Source of the DNA: CAVALG01 sp963656085
GTDB taxonomy: Bacteria; Bacillota; Clostridia; Oscillospirales; Acutalibacteraceae
Reading direction: 5' to 3'
Assembly (NCBI GenBank): GCA_963656085.1
Contig: CAVKHV010000028.1
Location: forward strand, 1 to 21,253
Length of the DNA stretch: 21,253 bases
A program made the translations under genes and the position numbers. The notes below the pieces were generated by a model. The model did no database searches. It had not been told where the DNA came from and was given only the letters and a program-made list of their open reading frames with translations. Numbering within the stretch: position 1 is the stretch's first letter; every line of letters begins with the position of its first letter. This document shows, in pieces, positions 12,889-21,007 of this stretch.

Positions 12889-12990
12889 ATAAGAACTTTT
12901 TACAAGGGTGTAGTCTATCTGTTTTTTGGGATAGGCTTTTGCGGCGTTGCCGATACCCTTGTATTTTTGCGCCCATTTTTAAGTTCTTAT
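12889..12990 (+). promoter_or_regulatory. Nested inverted-repeat element before the zinc-binding protein gene (candidate cis-RNA)
   Basis: Four stems nest in 102 bases: ATAAGAACTT (12889-12898) with AAGTTCTTAT (12981-12990), TACAAGGGT (12901-12909) with ACCCTTGTA (12955-12963), AGTCTATC (12912-12919) with GATAGGCT (12930-12937, one G-U), and CGGC/GCCG (12942-12952). The two inner hairpins sit inside the second stem, making a three-way junction. T-runs follow the AGTCTATC hairpin (TTTT) and the TACAAGGGT stem (TTTTT), so either could terminate. It ends eight bases before the GGAGG of the next gene. It may be an attenuator, a transcript-end hairpin or a small mobile palindromic unit. Confidence 0.65.
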
Positions 12991-13015
12991 AATAATCCGG
13001 AGGTAAACACAACCT

Positions 13016-14020
13016 ATGAAAAAGATAACTTCAATACTGCTTGCCCTCTTTATGCTAATCGGCGTTCTTGCCGGCTGCGGGAAGCAGAGTGATGATAAGA
13101 CTGATAAACTGAGCATTGTCACAACTATTTTCCCCGAATACGATTGGGTCAAAGAAATTCTCGGTGACAAGACTGACAACGCCGAAATCACAATGCTGCT
13201 TGACAACGGTGTTGACCTGCACAGCTATCAGCCCACTGCTGATGATATTGTCAAGATTTCCGATTGCGACCTGTTTATCTATGTCGGCGGTGAGTCCGAC
13301 GGCTGGGTCGATGACGCTTTGAAAAATGCGGCCAACAAGGATATGAAGGTCATCAACCTGTTGGAAGTGTTGGGAGATTCCGTGAAAGAGGAAGAAACCG
13401 TTGAGGGTATGCAGGAAGAGGAACACGACCACGAAGATGACGATGCAGACGATGCGGAAGAACACGACCGCGAGGAAGAAGCGGAGTATGACGAGCATGT
13501 CTGGCTCTCTCTGAAAAATACCGAAACACTTTGCAAAGCAATTTCTGCCGCATTACAGGAAATTGATCCCGACAATAAAGACGCTTATGCAAGCAATACT
13601 TCTGCATATATCGGAAAACTCTCCACACTTGATAGCGAATATAAAAAGGCGGTAAACGCCGCGACCTATAAGACCGTTCTGTTTGGTGACCGTTTCCCGT
13701 TCCGCTACATGGTGGACGATTACGGTCTGAGTTACTATGCCGCTTTTGTTGGTTGCTCTGCTGAAACCGAAGCCAGTTTTGAAACAATTTCTTTCCTCGC
13801 CGGCAAGGTGGACGAACTGAACCTGCCCTGCGTTCTGACCATTGAGGGGGCACAGCATAAGATTGCCGAAACCATTGTGCAGAATACGACCGCGAAAAAT
13901 CAAAAGGTGTTGACTATGGATTCCATGCAGTCCATCACTTCTAAAGATGTGGCAAACGGTGCCTCCTATCTCTCTGTTATGACAAAAAATCTTTCCGTGC
14001 TGAAAGAAGCGTTAGGTTAA
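13016..14020 (+). CDS. znuA: Metal ABC transporter substrate-binding lipoprotein (ZnuA-like)
   Basis: A cluster A-I (TroA/ZnuA) binding protein of 334 residues that captures Zn2+ (or Mn2+) outside the membrane. It has a lipoprotein signal with lipobox LAGC (Cys21). Recognisable metal-site blocks are His69 (VDLHSYQPTADDI) and His161 (YDEHVWLSL). The third site, normally His in ZnuA, is Asp225 in LFGDRFPFRYMVDDYGL, a variant of ligand composition. Between residues about 124 and 158 there is a highly acidic loop with only a few histidines (EEHDHEDDD, EEHDREEE), in place of the long His-rich loop of ZnuA. It has a GGAGG start site and is followed after 12 bases by the ATPase gene. Confidence 0.9.
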   Translation: MKKITSILLALFMLIGVLAGCGKQSDDKTDKLSIVTTIFPEYDWVKEILGDKTDNAEITMLLDNGVDLHSYQPTADDIVKISDCDLFIYVGGESDGWVDDALKNAANKDMKVINLLEVLGDSVKEEETVEGMQEEEHDHEDDDADDAEEHDREEEAEYDEHVWLSLKNTETLCKAISAALQEIDPDNKDAYASNTSAYIGKLSTLDSEYKKAVNAATYKTVLFGDRFPFRYMVDDYGLSYYAAFVGCSAETEASFETISFLAGKVDELNLPCVLTIEGAQHKIAETIVQNTTAKNQKVLTMDSMQSITSKDVANGASYLSVMTKNLSVLKEALG

Positions 14021-14032
14021 GGAGGTAGGTTT

Positions 14033-14746
14033 ATGGCTCAGCTCACTTGTCAAAATCTCTGCGTCGGCTACGATGGGAAGTCCGTTCTGCAAGACCTCAA
14101 TTTTGAGGTCTTTGCAGGCGACTACCTCTGCATTGTAGGGGAAAACGGTTCCGGCAAGAGTACACTTATGAAAACAATTCTCGGCTTACAGCCGCCCATC
14201 AGCGGCAGAATTCTGACGGGCGACGGGATGAGGAAAAACGAGATCGGCTACCTGCCGCAGCAAACGCAAGTACAAAAGGACTTTCCGGCATCCGTCAGAG
14301 AGATCGTTCTCTCCGGGTGTCAGGGACGCTGCGGCAGCCGCCCCTTTTACAACAAAGAAGAAAAGCAACTTGCGGCAGAAGCTATGGGCAAAATGCAAAT
14401 CACACAGCTTGAAAGGCGCTGTTACCGGGAACTGTCCGGCGGGCAGCAGCAGCGGGTATTGCTTGCACGTGCGCTGTGTGCCACACAAAAAATGCTGCTC
14501 TTGGACGAGCCTGTTTCCGGACTTGACCCAAAAGTAACAGACGAAATGTATCGCTTGATATGGGAATTGAACCGTAGTGACGGTATCACCGTTATTATGA
14601 TTTCGCACGATATCACTGCCGCAGTTAAATATGCCGGTCATATTCTTCATATCGGCAACACCGTTTTCTTCGGAACAAAGCCAGACTATCTCCAAAGCCC
14701 GCAGGGGCGGATGTTTGCCGCAGGGAAAGGCGGTGACATGCAATGA
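14033..14746 (+). CDS. znuC: Metal ABC transporter ATPase (ZnuC-like)
   Basis: A 237-residue ABC ATPase that powers the uptake system from the cytoplasmic face. Walker A GENGSGKST is at residues about 37-45, the Q-loop region at YLPQQTQ, the signature LSGGQQQRVLLARAL near 134-148, and Walker B MLLLDEPVSGLD near 155-166, followed by the switch histidine in ISHD. Family: the metal-type ABC ATPases (ZnuC/MntB). The ATG has AAGGAGGTAGGTTT upstream. Its stop overlaps the permease start (ATGA), a hallmark of translational coupling. Confidence 0.92.
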   Translation: MAQLTCQNLCVGYDGKSVLQDLNFEVFAGDYLCIVGENGSGKSTLMKTILGLQPPISGRILTGDGMRKNEIGYLPQQTQVQKDFPASVREIVLSGCQGRCGSRPFYNKEEKQLAAEAMGKMQITQLERRCYRELSGGQQQRVLLARALCATQKMLLLDEPVSGLDPKVTDEMYRLIWELNRSDGITVIMISHDITAAVKYAGHILHIGNTVFFGTKPDYLQSPQGRMFAAGKGGDMQ

Positions 14747-15597
14747 CCGCTATCTTGGAAAAACTGACCCTCTACTGGGCATATCCTTTTGTCCGCTATG
14801 CGCTGGTGGTCGGCGTGCTGATTGCACTCTGTTCCTCTCTGTTGGGCGTGACACTGGTGCTGAAACGGTTTTCATTCATAGGCGACGGACTTTCTCATGT
14901 GGCGTTTGGTGCAACGGCAATTGCCGCCATTTTGCAGATTACAAATGAAATGCCGCTTGTGATGGTCATTACGATTATCAGTGCAGTATTGCTTCTGCGT
15001 ACAGGGCAGAATACAAAAATCAAAGGCGATGCCGCCGTCGCAATGATTTCTGTCGGTTCTTTAGCAATCGGATACCTACTCATGAATATTTTTTCGACCT
15101 CCTCCAACCTTTCGGGTGATGTGTGCAGCACATTGTTCGGTTCGACTTCCATCTTAACACTGTCCCCCGTAGAGGTGTGGCTGTGCGTGGGAATGTCGGT
15201 GTTGGTAGTTGCGATATTCATCTTATTCTATAACAAAATCTTCGCCGTAACCTTCGATGAAAATTTTGCGAGAGCGACCGGAACAAAGGCGGGACTCTAC
15301 AACCTTTTGATTGCTATCGTTGTTGCGGTTATCATCGTGCTTGCTATGAATCTGGTCGGTTCACTGCTGATTTCTGCGCTGGTGATTTTCCCGGCACTGT
15401 CAGCCATGCGAATATTTAAGAGTTTTCGCAGCGTGACCGTCTGCGCCGCAGTTCTGTCGGTTGTGTGTTCGCTTATCGGTATTCTGGCATCAATTCTTGC
15501 CGGTACGCCGGTAGGCTCAACAATCGTTGCCGTTCAGATTGGCGCATTTGGCTTGACTTGGATTATAGGCACAGTTATCGGAGGTGTCAGAAAATGA
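14743..15597 (+). CDS. znuB: Metal ABC transporter permease (ZnuB-like, ABC-3 family)
   Basis: A 284-residue permease of the ABC-3 family with about eight transmembrane segments. Landmarks: LGVTLVLKRFSFIGDGLSHVAFGATAIA near 32-60, the coupling segment FDENFARATGTKAGLYNLL near 172-190, and LVGSLLISALVIFPALSAMRIFKSFRS. It forms the pore with the ATPase and binding protein. Start and stop overlap neighbours by four bases at each end (ATGA junctions), so ATPase, permease and the following lipoprotein are read as one unit. Confidence 0.92.
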   Translation: MTAILEKLTLYWAYPFVRYALVVGVLIALCSSLLGVTLVLKRFSFIGDGLSHVAFGATAIAAILQITNEMPLVMVITIISAVLLLRTGQNTKIKGDAAVAMISVGSLAIGYLLMNIFSTSSNLSGDVCSTLFGSTSILTLSPVEVWLCVGMSVLVVAIFILFYNKIFAVTFDENFARATGTKAGLYNLLIAIVVAVIIVLAMNLVGSLLISALVIFPALSAMRIFKSFRSVTVCAAVLSVVCSLIGILASILAGTPVGSTIVAVQIGAFGLTWIIGTVIGGVRK

Positions 15598-16106
15598 AAA
15601 AGTTATTTCACTTGTTACTTATAGTCACTTTGATTGTATCGCTTTCTGCTTGCGGCAATAAAGAAACGCCGCAAAACACGCAGAAGCCGTCCGTTCCCGG
15701 CGGCAATACGCAAAATTCAACTACTGCGACTGATGACCTTTCAAATCCGCAAATATCGAATACCCCTGATGTGGATTTGACGAAACTCAGCAGCACAATG
15801 GTTTACTCTGAGGTCTACAATATGATGTATACTCCGGATGATTATATCGGGAAAACCGTTAAAATGAAGGGGCAATTTGCATATTACGAAGACCCAAATA
15901 CCAAGAATAAGTATTTTGCCTGTATCATTGCAGACGCTACGGCGTGTTGCCAACAAGGTTTGGAGTTTGAACTTAACGGCAAACACATCTATCCGGACGA
16001 TTATCCGGAACTCGGTTCCGAAATAACGGTAACAGGCACTTTTGAAGTTTACACCGAAAACAACGCACAGTATTGCAGATTGACAAATGCGACTATGGCA
16101 AGTTAG
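15594..16106 (+). CDS. Auxiliary lipoprotein with OB-like domain, zinc-locus associated
   Basis: A 170-residue lipoprotein with signal MKKLFHLLLIVTLIVSLSAC (lipobox LSAC), a Thr/Asn/Pro-rich linker to about residue 60, and a compact C-terminal domain. That domain alternates beta-type segments (YIGKTVKMKGQFAYYED, YFACIIADATACCQQGLEF, EITVTGTFEVYTENNAQYCRLTNA), which looks like an OB fold. The vicinal pair in DATACCQQG is notable and a third cysteine lies near the end. The start at 15594 (ATGA overlap) has GAGGTG upstream. Last gene of the locus, before a terminator. It is probably a metal-handling or transporter-assisting protein at the cell surface, but this is inferred only from its position. 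Confidence 0.78.
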   Translation: MKKLFHLLLIVTLIVSLSACGNKETPQNTQKPSVPGGNTQNSTTATDDLSNPQISNTPDVDLTKLSSTMVYSEVYNMMYTPDDYIGKTVKMKGQFAYYEDPNTKNKYFACIIADATACCQQGLEFELNGKHIYPDDYPELGSEITVTGTFEVYTENNAQYCRLTNATMAS

Positions 16107-16130
16107 AAAAATAGAAGATTATATAGTAAA

Positions 16131-16160
16131 ACGGGAACCCTGTCGGTTCCCGTTTGTTGT
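16131..16160. terminator. Bidirectional terminator between the zinc locus and dnaJ
   Basis: Stem ACGGGAACC (16131-16139) with GGTTCCCGT (16145-16153), loop CTGTC. T-rich tracts occur on both sides: TTGTTGT on plus, TTTTAC on minus. It serves convergent transcripts. Confidence 0.88.
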
Positions 16161-16161
16161 A

Positions 16162-17337
16162 TTAATCAAAAAGGTCTTTGATTTTATTTATGAAGCCGCG
16201 GCTTTCTTTATAGTTTTTATCGTTGGTTGCACCGTCAAATTTTTCAAGAATTTCTTTTTGAGATTTTGAAAGATTTTTGGGGACTTCAACCTTGATTTTA
16301 ACATACTGGTCGCCGCGACCCGAATAACGCAGACGCTGAATACCTTTACCTTTAAGTTTAAATTCGTCGCCCGGCTGAGTACCCTCGTGGATTGTGAATT
16401 TCACCTTGCCGTCAAGCGTCGGGACGGTTATTTCGCTGCCAAGCGCTGCCTGTGAAAAAGTTATCGGCACTTCGCAGAAAACGTCAAATCCCTCGCGCTC
16501 AAATATCGGGTGGGGGCGGACATTGACATTGATATGCAGATCGCCGTTCGGTCCGCCGTTCGTGCCGGCGTCGCCGCCGCCGCGAAGCGTTATAACCTGA
16601 CCGTCGTCAATTCCGGCAGGTATCTCAACCGTTTGTTCCTTGGTTCGCCTTATGCGGCCTTTGCCCGCGCAGGATTTACAGGGTTTTTCGATAATTTTAC
16701 CGCTGCCGCGGCACTGGTCGCAGACGCGTGTAGTCTGCATCTGACCGAACGGAGTGCGTTGAGTGACCCTGATCTGCCCCGTACCGTGACAGGCGGGGCA
16801 GGTTTTTGTTCCCGTGCCTTTTTCGGCACCCGAACCGCCGCAATCACGGCAGTTTTCGATTTTGGTTACCTTTATGGTTTTTTTGCAGCCCTTTGCCGCC
16901 TCTTCAAACGACAAATTTACCGATGCGCTCGCGTCGCCGCCGCGGCGCGGTGCATTCGGGTCGGCGCTTCTTCCGCCGCCGAAGCCGCCGAAGAATGAAC
17001 CGAATATATCGCCCAAATCGCCGAAATCTCCGCCGAAACCGCCAAAGCCGCCTGTTCCGCCGCCGAAACCTCCGAAACCGCCGCCGGCTCCGCCTGCGCC
17101 GTAGTTGGGGTCTACACCGGCGTGGCCGAACTGGTCGTAGCGCGCTTTTTTATTTTTATCCGAAAGCACTTCGTATGCTTCGTTGACCTCTTTGAAATTT
17201 GCCTCCGCAGTTTTGTCGCCCGGATTAAGGTCGGGGTGATATTTTTTTGCCATTTTGCGGTAGGCTTTTTTTATTTCATCATCCGAGGCGTTTTTATCAA
17301 CGCCCAGGACTTCGTAATAATCTCTTTTATCTGCCAA
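16162..17337 (-). CDS. dnaJ: Chaperone protein DnaJ
   Basis: A type I J-domain co-chaperone of 391 residues that delivers clients to DnaK and stimulates its ATPase. The J-domain has HPD at residues 34-36 (KYHPDLNPGD). A Gly/Phe-rich linker follows (about 76-128). Four zinc-finger repeats are seen: CRDCGGSG, CPACHGTG, CDQCRGSG and CKSCAGKG. The C-terminal substrate domains (ITLRGGGDAG, GDLHINVNVRPHPIFEREG, VPTLDGKVKFTI) are standard. The start is a TTG (17337-17335) with GGGGGAG about 10 bases upstream; no ATG is available without losing the conserved DYYEVLGV. Last gene of the heat-shock operon, separated from dnaK by 128 bases of structured sequence. Confidence 0.97.
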   Translation of the reverse strand: MADKRDYYEVLGVDKNASDDEIKKAYRKMAKKYHPDLNPGDKTAEANFKEVNEAYEVLSDKNKKARYDQFGHAGVDPNYGAGGAGGGFGGFGGGTGGFGGFGGDFGDLGDIFGSFFGGFGGGRSADPNAPRRGGDASASVNLSFEEAAKGCKKTIKVTKIENCRDCGGSGAEKGTGTKTCPACHGTGQIRVTQRTPFGQMQTTRVCDQCRGSGKIIEKPCKSCAGKGRIRRTKEQTVEIPAGIDDGQVITLRGGGDAGTNGGPNGDLHINVNVRPHPIFEREGFDVFCEVPITFSQAALGSEITVPTLDGKVKFTIHEGTQPGDEFKLKGKGIQRLRYSGRGDQYVKIKVEVPKNLSKSQKEILEKFDGATNDKNYKESRGFINKIKDLFD

Positions 17338-17362
17338 TTATGTCACTCTCCCCCGATTGTAT

Positions 17363-17423
17363 GTAAGCCGAAGAGAGTCGAACTCCATACGGTTTTGCTC
17401 GCCGTATTTTCCCATCGGCTTAC
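17363..17423 (-). other. Structured element with T-arm-like hairpin between dnaK and dnaJ
   Basis: On the minus strand, GTAAGCCGA (17423-17415) pairs with TCGGCTTAC (17371-17363) as a 9-base closing stem. Within it are ATACGG/CCGTAT (17407-17402 with 17392-17387) and, abutting both that arm and the closing stem, GGAG-TTCGACT-CTCT (17386-17372), whose 7-base loop TTCGACT is that of a tRNA T-arm. No D-arm, no CCA and no standard anticodon arm are present, so it is not a tRNA. It may be a transcript-level fold that protects or paces the dnaK-dnaJ mRNA, or a palindromic repeat unit. Confidence 0.6.
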
Positions 17424-17454
17424 GGTATGGCAAGGGAACCCCCCTGCCATACCG
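17423..17454 (-). other. Stable hairpin between dnaK and dnaJ
   Basis: CGGTATGGCA (17423-17432) pairs with TGCCATACCG (17445-17454), a 10-base stem with a 12-base C/G-rich loop. It abuts the T-arm-like element and lies 12 bases after the dnaK stop. No T-run follows, so it is more likely an mRNA-stability or polarity hairpin than a terminator. An overlapping palindrome TACCGCGGTA (17450-17459) could compete with it. Confidence 0.7.
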
Positions 17455-17465
17455 CGGTACACTGA

Positions 17466-19304
17466 TTATTTCTTGTCTTCATCGGCGTCGTGATAATCGG
17501 CCTCGTAAACGTTGGGGTCGCCCTCTGCCTGTTCGGCGCCTGCGGCGTCGCCCTGTTTTGCGGCTTCTTCCTGAGCAGCCTTATAAACTTTTTCGGAAAC
17601 GGCAAACAGTTTTTTCTGGAGTTCTTCCTGTTTAGCCTTGATATCCTCCATATTCTCGCTCTTGACCGCTTCTTTCAAAGCGTCTTTTGCGGTGTTGATA
17701 TCATTCTTTTCCTCTTCGGTCAGTTTATCGCCGAGGTCTGCAACCGTCTTTTCGGCGGTGTAAACCATCTGGTCCGCCGCATTCTTGGTATCAACATCCT
17801 CGCGGCGTTTTTTATCCTCGGCAGCATACTGTTCTGCGTCCTTGACCGCTTTATCAATATCCTCTTTGGACATATTGGTGCTTGAAGTAATGGTTATCGA
17901 CTGCTCTTTACCCGTGCCGAGGTCTTTAGCCGAAACATTTACGATACCGTTAGCGTCGATATCGAAAGTAACTTCAATCTGCGGGATACCTCTCGGTGCG
18001 GGGGCGATACCGTCAAGGTGGAATAAACCGAGGGCTTTGTTATCCTTAGCAAATTCACGTTCGCCCTGCAGCACGTTGATTTCAACCGAAGTCTGACCGT
18101 CGGCGGCGGTTGAGAATATCTGACTCTTTTTGGTCGGGATAGTTGTGTTACGGTCGATTACCTTGGTGCAAACGCCGCCCATTGTTTCAATGCCGAGCGA
18201 CAACGGGGTAACATCCAAAAGCAGCAATCCTTTTACATCGCCGCCGAGAACGCCTGCCTGCAATGCCGCGCCGATTGCGACGCACTCATCGGGGTTGATA
18301 CCCTTGAACGGTTCTTTGCCGATAAATTTCTTAACGGCTTCCTGCACAGCCGGAATTCTTGAAGAACCGCCGACCATAAGAACCTTATTGATATCGCTTG
18401 TTTTAAGACCCGAATCGGACAGCGCCTGACGTACGGGACCCATTGTTGATTCAACGAGGTCTGCGGTGAGTTCGTTGAATTTAGCGCGTGTAAGGGTTGT
18501 TTCGTAGTGTTTCGGGCCGTTGGCGTCTGCGGTTATGAACGGCAGGTTGATATCGGTCTGGCTCATACCGGAAAGGTCGATTTTAGCTTTTTCGGCAGCC
18601 TCTTTAATTCTCTGCATTGCCATTTTATCGGCTGAAAGGTCGATGCCGTTTTCTTTCTTGAATCCGTCAACGATCCAATCCATTATTCTCTTATCAAAGT
18701 CGTCGCCGCCCAGGCGGTTGTTACCTGCGGTTGCAAGAACTTCCTGAACACCGTCGCCCATTTCAATAATAGAAACATCGAACGTACCGCCGCCGAGGTC
18801 GTATACCATAACCTTTTGGTCGTCCTCTTTATCAATGCTGTAGGCGAGGGCTGCGGCAGTCGGCTCGTTGATAATTCTTTTAACGTCGAGTCCTGCTATC
18901 TTGCCGGCGTCCTTGGTTGCCTGACGCTGTGAATCGGTGAAGTATGCCGGAACGGTGATGACCGCTTCGGTAACCGTGGAACCGAGGTAAGCCTCAGCGT
19001 CGGCTTTAAGTTTTTGAAGGATTATTGCGGATATTTCCTGCGGTGTGTATTTTTTACCGTCAATATCCACGGTGTGCGACGTACCCATTTCCCTTTTGAT
19101 TGAGATTATGGTTCTGTCGGGGTTTGTGATTGCCTGACGTTTAGCAACCTGACCCACCATTCTTTCGCCGTTTTTTGAAAAAGCGACGACCGACGGGGTC
19201 GTGCGTGCGCCTTCGGCATTTGCGATTACAACAGGCTCGCCGCCCTCCATAACCGCTACGCAAGAGTTTGTTGTACCTAAGTCAATACCTATAATTTTTC
19301 CCAT
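17466..19304 (-). CDS. dnaK: Chaperone protein DnaK (Hsp70)
   Basis: An ATP-dependent Hsp70 chaperone of 612 residues. The nucleotide-binding domain opens IGIDLGTTNSCVAVMEGGEP. It also carries the phosphate 2 region VYDLGGGTFDVSIIE, and VMVGGSSRIPAVQ. The linker GLLLLDVTPLSLGIETMGG leads to the substrate-binding domain (EINVLQGERE), followed by a helical lid rich in Lys and Glu. The end NVYEADYHDADEDKK resembles the usual EVVDADFEE-type tail, though with the histidine variant. GGGAG lies before ATG 19304. It follows grpE by 77 bases. Confidence 0.98.
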   Translation of the reverse strand: MGKIIGIDLGTTNSCVAVMEGGEPVVIANAEGARTTPSVVAFSKNGERMVGQVAKRQAITNPDRTIISIKREMGTSHTVDIDGKKYTPQEISAIILQKLKADAEAYLGSTVTEAVITVPAYFTDSQRQATKDAGKIAGLDVKRIINEPTAAALAYSIDKEDDQKVMVYDLGGGTFDVSIIEMGDGVQEVLATAGNNRLGGDDFDKRIMDWIVDGFKKENGIDLSADKMAMQRIKEAAEKAKIDLSGMSQTDINLPFITADANGPKHYETTLTRAKFNELTADLVESTMGPVRQALSDSGLKTSDINKVLMVGGSSRIPAVQEAVKKFIGKEPFKGINPDECVAIGAALQAGVLGGDVKGLLLLDVTPLSLGIETMGGVCTKVIDRNTTIPTKKSQIFSTAADGQTSVEINVLQGEREFAKDNKALGLFHLDGIAPAPRGIPQIEVTFDIDANGIVNVSAKDLGTGKEQSITITSSTNMSKEDIDKAVKDAEQYAAEDKKRREDVDTKNAADQMVYTAEKTVADLGDKLTEEEKNDINTAKDALKEAVKSENMEDIKAKQEELQKKLFAVSEKVYKAAQEEAAKQGDAAGAEQAEGDPNVYEADYHDADEDKK

Positions 19305-19381
19305 AATAAATTACTCCCTTTCGTTTTTTCTTAAATATTATTTGCCGGTTTTCGCCGCTTTATTGCAGCGCGGTCGGGGCG

Positions 19382-19939
19382 TCAATTGGCGACCTGCACC
19401 ATCGCCGGCCTTATAACGGTATCGCCGATCTTATATCCCTTTTGCAGGACGGCAGCCACGCAATTTTCGCCCTTTTCGGGGTCCTCTATGTGGATAACCG
19501 CCTCGTGGAACTGCGGGTTAAAGGTTTCGCCCTCCTGCCCGATTTCGGTTATACCGAGATTGTTTTGCAGGTCACAGAACTGCTTTATTATAAGTTCCAT
19601 TCCCTTTATATATTCAGCGCTTCCGCTCTCGTGGAGTTTGGAACGCTCAATATTATCTATTATCGGCAATATCTTTTTAATAAGCGCGGCTTGCGCGTAT
19701 TCCGATATTGAAATTTTCTCACGCTCGGTACGCTTTTTGAAATTGTCAAACTCGGCGGCGGTTCGCAGAAGCAAATCGTTTTTTGCGGCAAGTTCGACCT
19801 CCAGTTTTTCAATCTCTTTGGCGTGTTCGCTTTTTTTCTCGTGCGATTTTTTCTTCGCCTTTTTTTCCTCTGCCTGCGGCTGTTCCGCCGGCGGATCCTT
19901 TTTTTCTTCCTTTATGTTATCCTGTGTTTTTTCTTCCAT
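19382..19939 (-). CDS. grpE: Nucleotide exchange factor GrpE
   Basis: GrpE releases ADP from DnaK. The 185-residue protein has a disordered, Lys/Glu-rich N-terminus, a long helix (AKEIEKLEVELAAKNDLLLRTAAEFDNFKKRTEREK, where the E..NF.KRt.rE block is the family signature) and a C-terminal beta domain (GETFNPQFHEAV, VLQKGYKIGDTVIRPAMVQVA). I chose ATG 19939, eight bases after GGAG, over an in-frame GTG at 19948 that lies within the ribosome binding stretch. The hrcA stop is five bases upstream. Length is within the normal range. Confidence 0.96.
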   Translation of the reverse strand: MEEKTQDNIKEEKKDPPAEQPQAEEKKAKKKSHEKKSEHAKEIEKLEVELAAKNDLLLRTAAEFDNFKKRTEREKISISEYAQAALIKKILPIIDNIERSKLHESGSAEYIKGMELIIKQFCDLQNNLGITEIGQEGETFNPQFHEAVIHIEDPEKGENCVAAVLQKGYKIGDTVIRPAMVQVAN

Positions 19940-19944
19940 TGATA

Positions 19945-20976
19945 TCACTCCTCCATATCGGTTAAAGAGTCGGCTATTATCTCGCTCAGCCGCGCCGCCA
20001 GGTAGCCGAGCCCCGGAATAACCTGTTCGTAAGCCATTCGCGTGGGACCTAAAACGCCTATCCTGCCGCCCGAAATGCTGCTGCCGTATTTGGCAATGAT
20101 CATATTGGACGGTTTTAATTCGTCAATGCCGGTGCTGTCGCCGAAGATTACGCCGATAGGCATATTCATATTCTCGATAACTTCAAGCAGGCGGCTGCTT
20201 TGCGAAATTGCGTCCAGCATCGACTGCGCCTCCTCGCGGCTGCGGTAGCAGGAAAGAATGTTTGATTCCCCTTTGACCGAGAGGCGTTTGGTGTGCATTT
20301 CTTCGGTCATTTCAAATACCGCGCCGGCAACCGGCGTCATAGCCACCGCAAAATCGCCTGCGTCGGCAATTATTTTGCGAAGCATTGCGGCGGTGAATTC
20401 GCTTATCTGCGACCCGACCGCATTTGCGGAAAGGACACGGTCAAACCTTGAAAGCATTTGCGGCGTTATATCCGCGCTTATGCGGCAAACACGGCTTTTA
20501 GCCGTTCCGTCCGACGCTATGAGCACTATCATAACCATTCGGCGCCCCATCGGTATCAGTTCCGCGCGGCGAATGTACGCCTCGTCGTTTGCCGCCGATG
20601 AAATTATCGCCGGCAGACCCGTAAGGTCGGAAAGCAGTATGCCCGCGACCGACATAAGGTGTTCGGGGTCGCCCGCCGCTTTGGAAAGCATCGCGTCTAT
20701 TGACGATTTTATCTCGTTGCTTACGGGGCGGCGATCCATCAAATCATTGACAAAAACGCGGTAGCCGCGGTTGGTGGGAATTCTGCCGGCGGAAGTGTGC
20801 GGCTGTTCCAGAAGCCCCAGTTCCGAAAGTTCGCTCATATCATTGCGGAGTGTGGCGGATGAAACATTGAAATCAAGCCGTCCGCTTAGGTATTTCGAGC
20901 CGACCGGCTCGCCCGTGCTTATATAAGAACGAATTATCTCGGACAAAATTGCCCTCTTTCGCGGACTCAGTTCCAT
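19945..20976 (-). CDS. hrcA: Heat-inducible transcription repressor HrcA
   Basis: HrcA binds CIRCE and represses the chaperone genes. The 343-residue protein starts with the winged-helix region (LSPRKRAILSEIIRSYISTGEPVGSKYLSGRLDFNVSSATLRNDMSELSELGLLEQPHTSAGRIPTNRGYRVFV). It ends with the GAF-like and C-terminal blocks (VIFGDSTGIDELKPSNMIIAKYG, GGRIGVLGPTRMAYEQVIPGLGYLAARLSE). I chose ATG 20976, with GAGG five bases upstream, over an ATG at 21018 that falls in the CIRCE spacer. First gene of the operon. Confidence 0.97.
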   Translation of the reverse strand: MELSPRKRAILSEIIRSYISTGEPVGSKYLSGRLDFNVSSATLRNDMSELSELGLLEQPHTSAGRIPTNRGYRVFVNDLMDRRPVSNEIKSSIDAMLSKAAGDPEHLMSVAGILLSDLTGLPAIISSAANDEAYIRRAELIPMGRRMVMIVLIASDGTAKSRVCRISADITPQMLSRFDRVLSANAVGSQISEFTAAMLRKIIADAGDFAVAMTPVAGAVFEMTEEMHTKRLSVKGESNILSCYRSREEAQSMLDAISQSSRLLEVIENMNMPIGVIFGDSTGIDELKPSNMIIAKYGSSISGGRIGVLGPTRMAYEQVIPGLGYLAARLSEIIADSLTDMEE

Positions 20977-21007
20977 CGTTACCTCGCCTCCCTGAATGTC
21001 CGTGCGT

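Noticed and set aside
16510..16998. Long plus-strand open frame opposite dnaJ
   Set aside because: It is the antisense of a G/C-rich, well-recognised dnaJ; its protein is low-complexity Ala/Arg sequence with no family resemblance and no ribosome binding site that I could see.
17363..17423. A tRNA gene between dnaK and dnaJ
   Set aside because: It has a T-arm-like loop but lacks a D-arm, a 7-base anticodon loop, a 7-base acceptor stem and a CCA or discriminator context.
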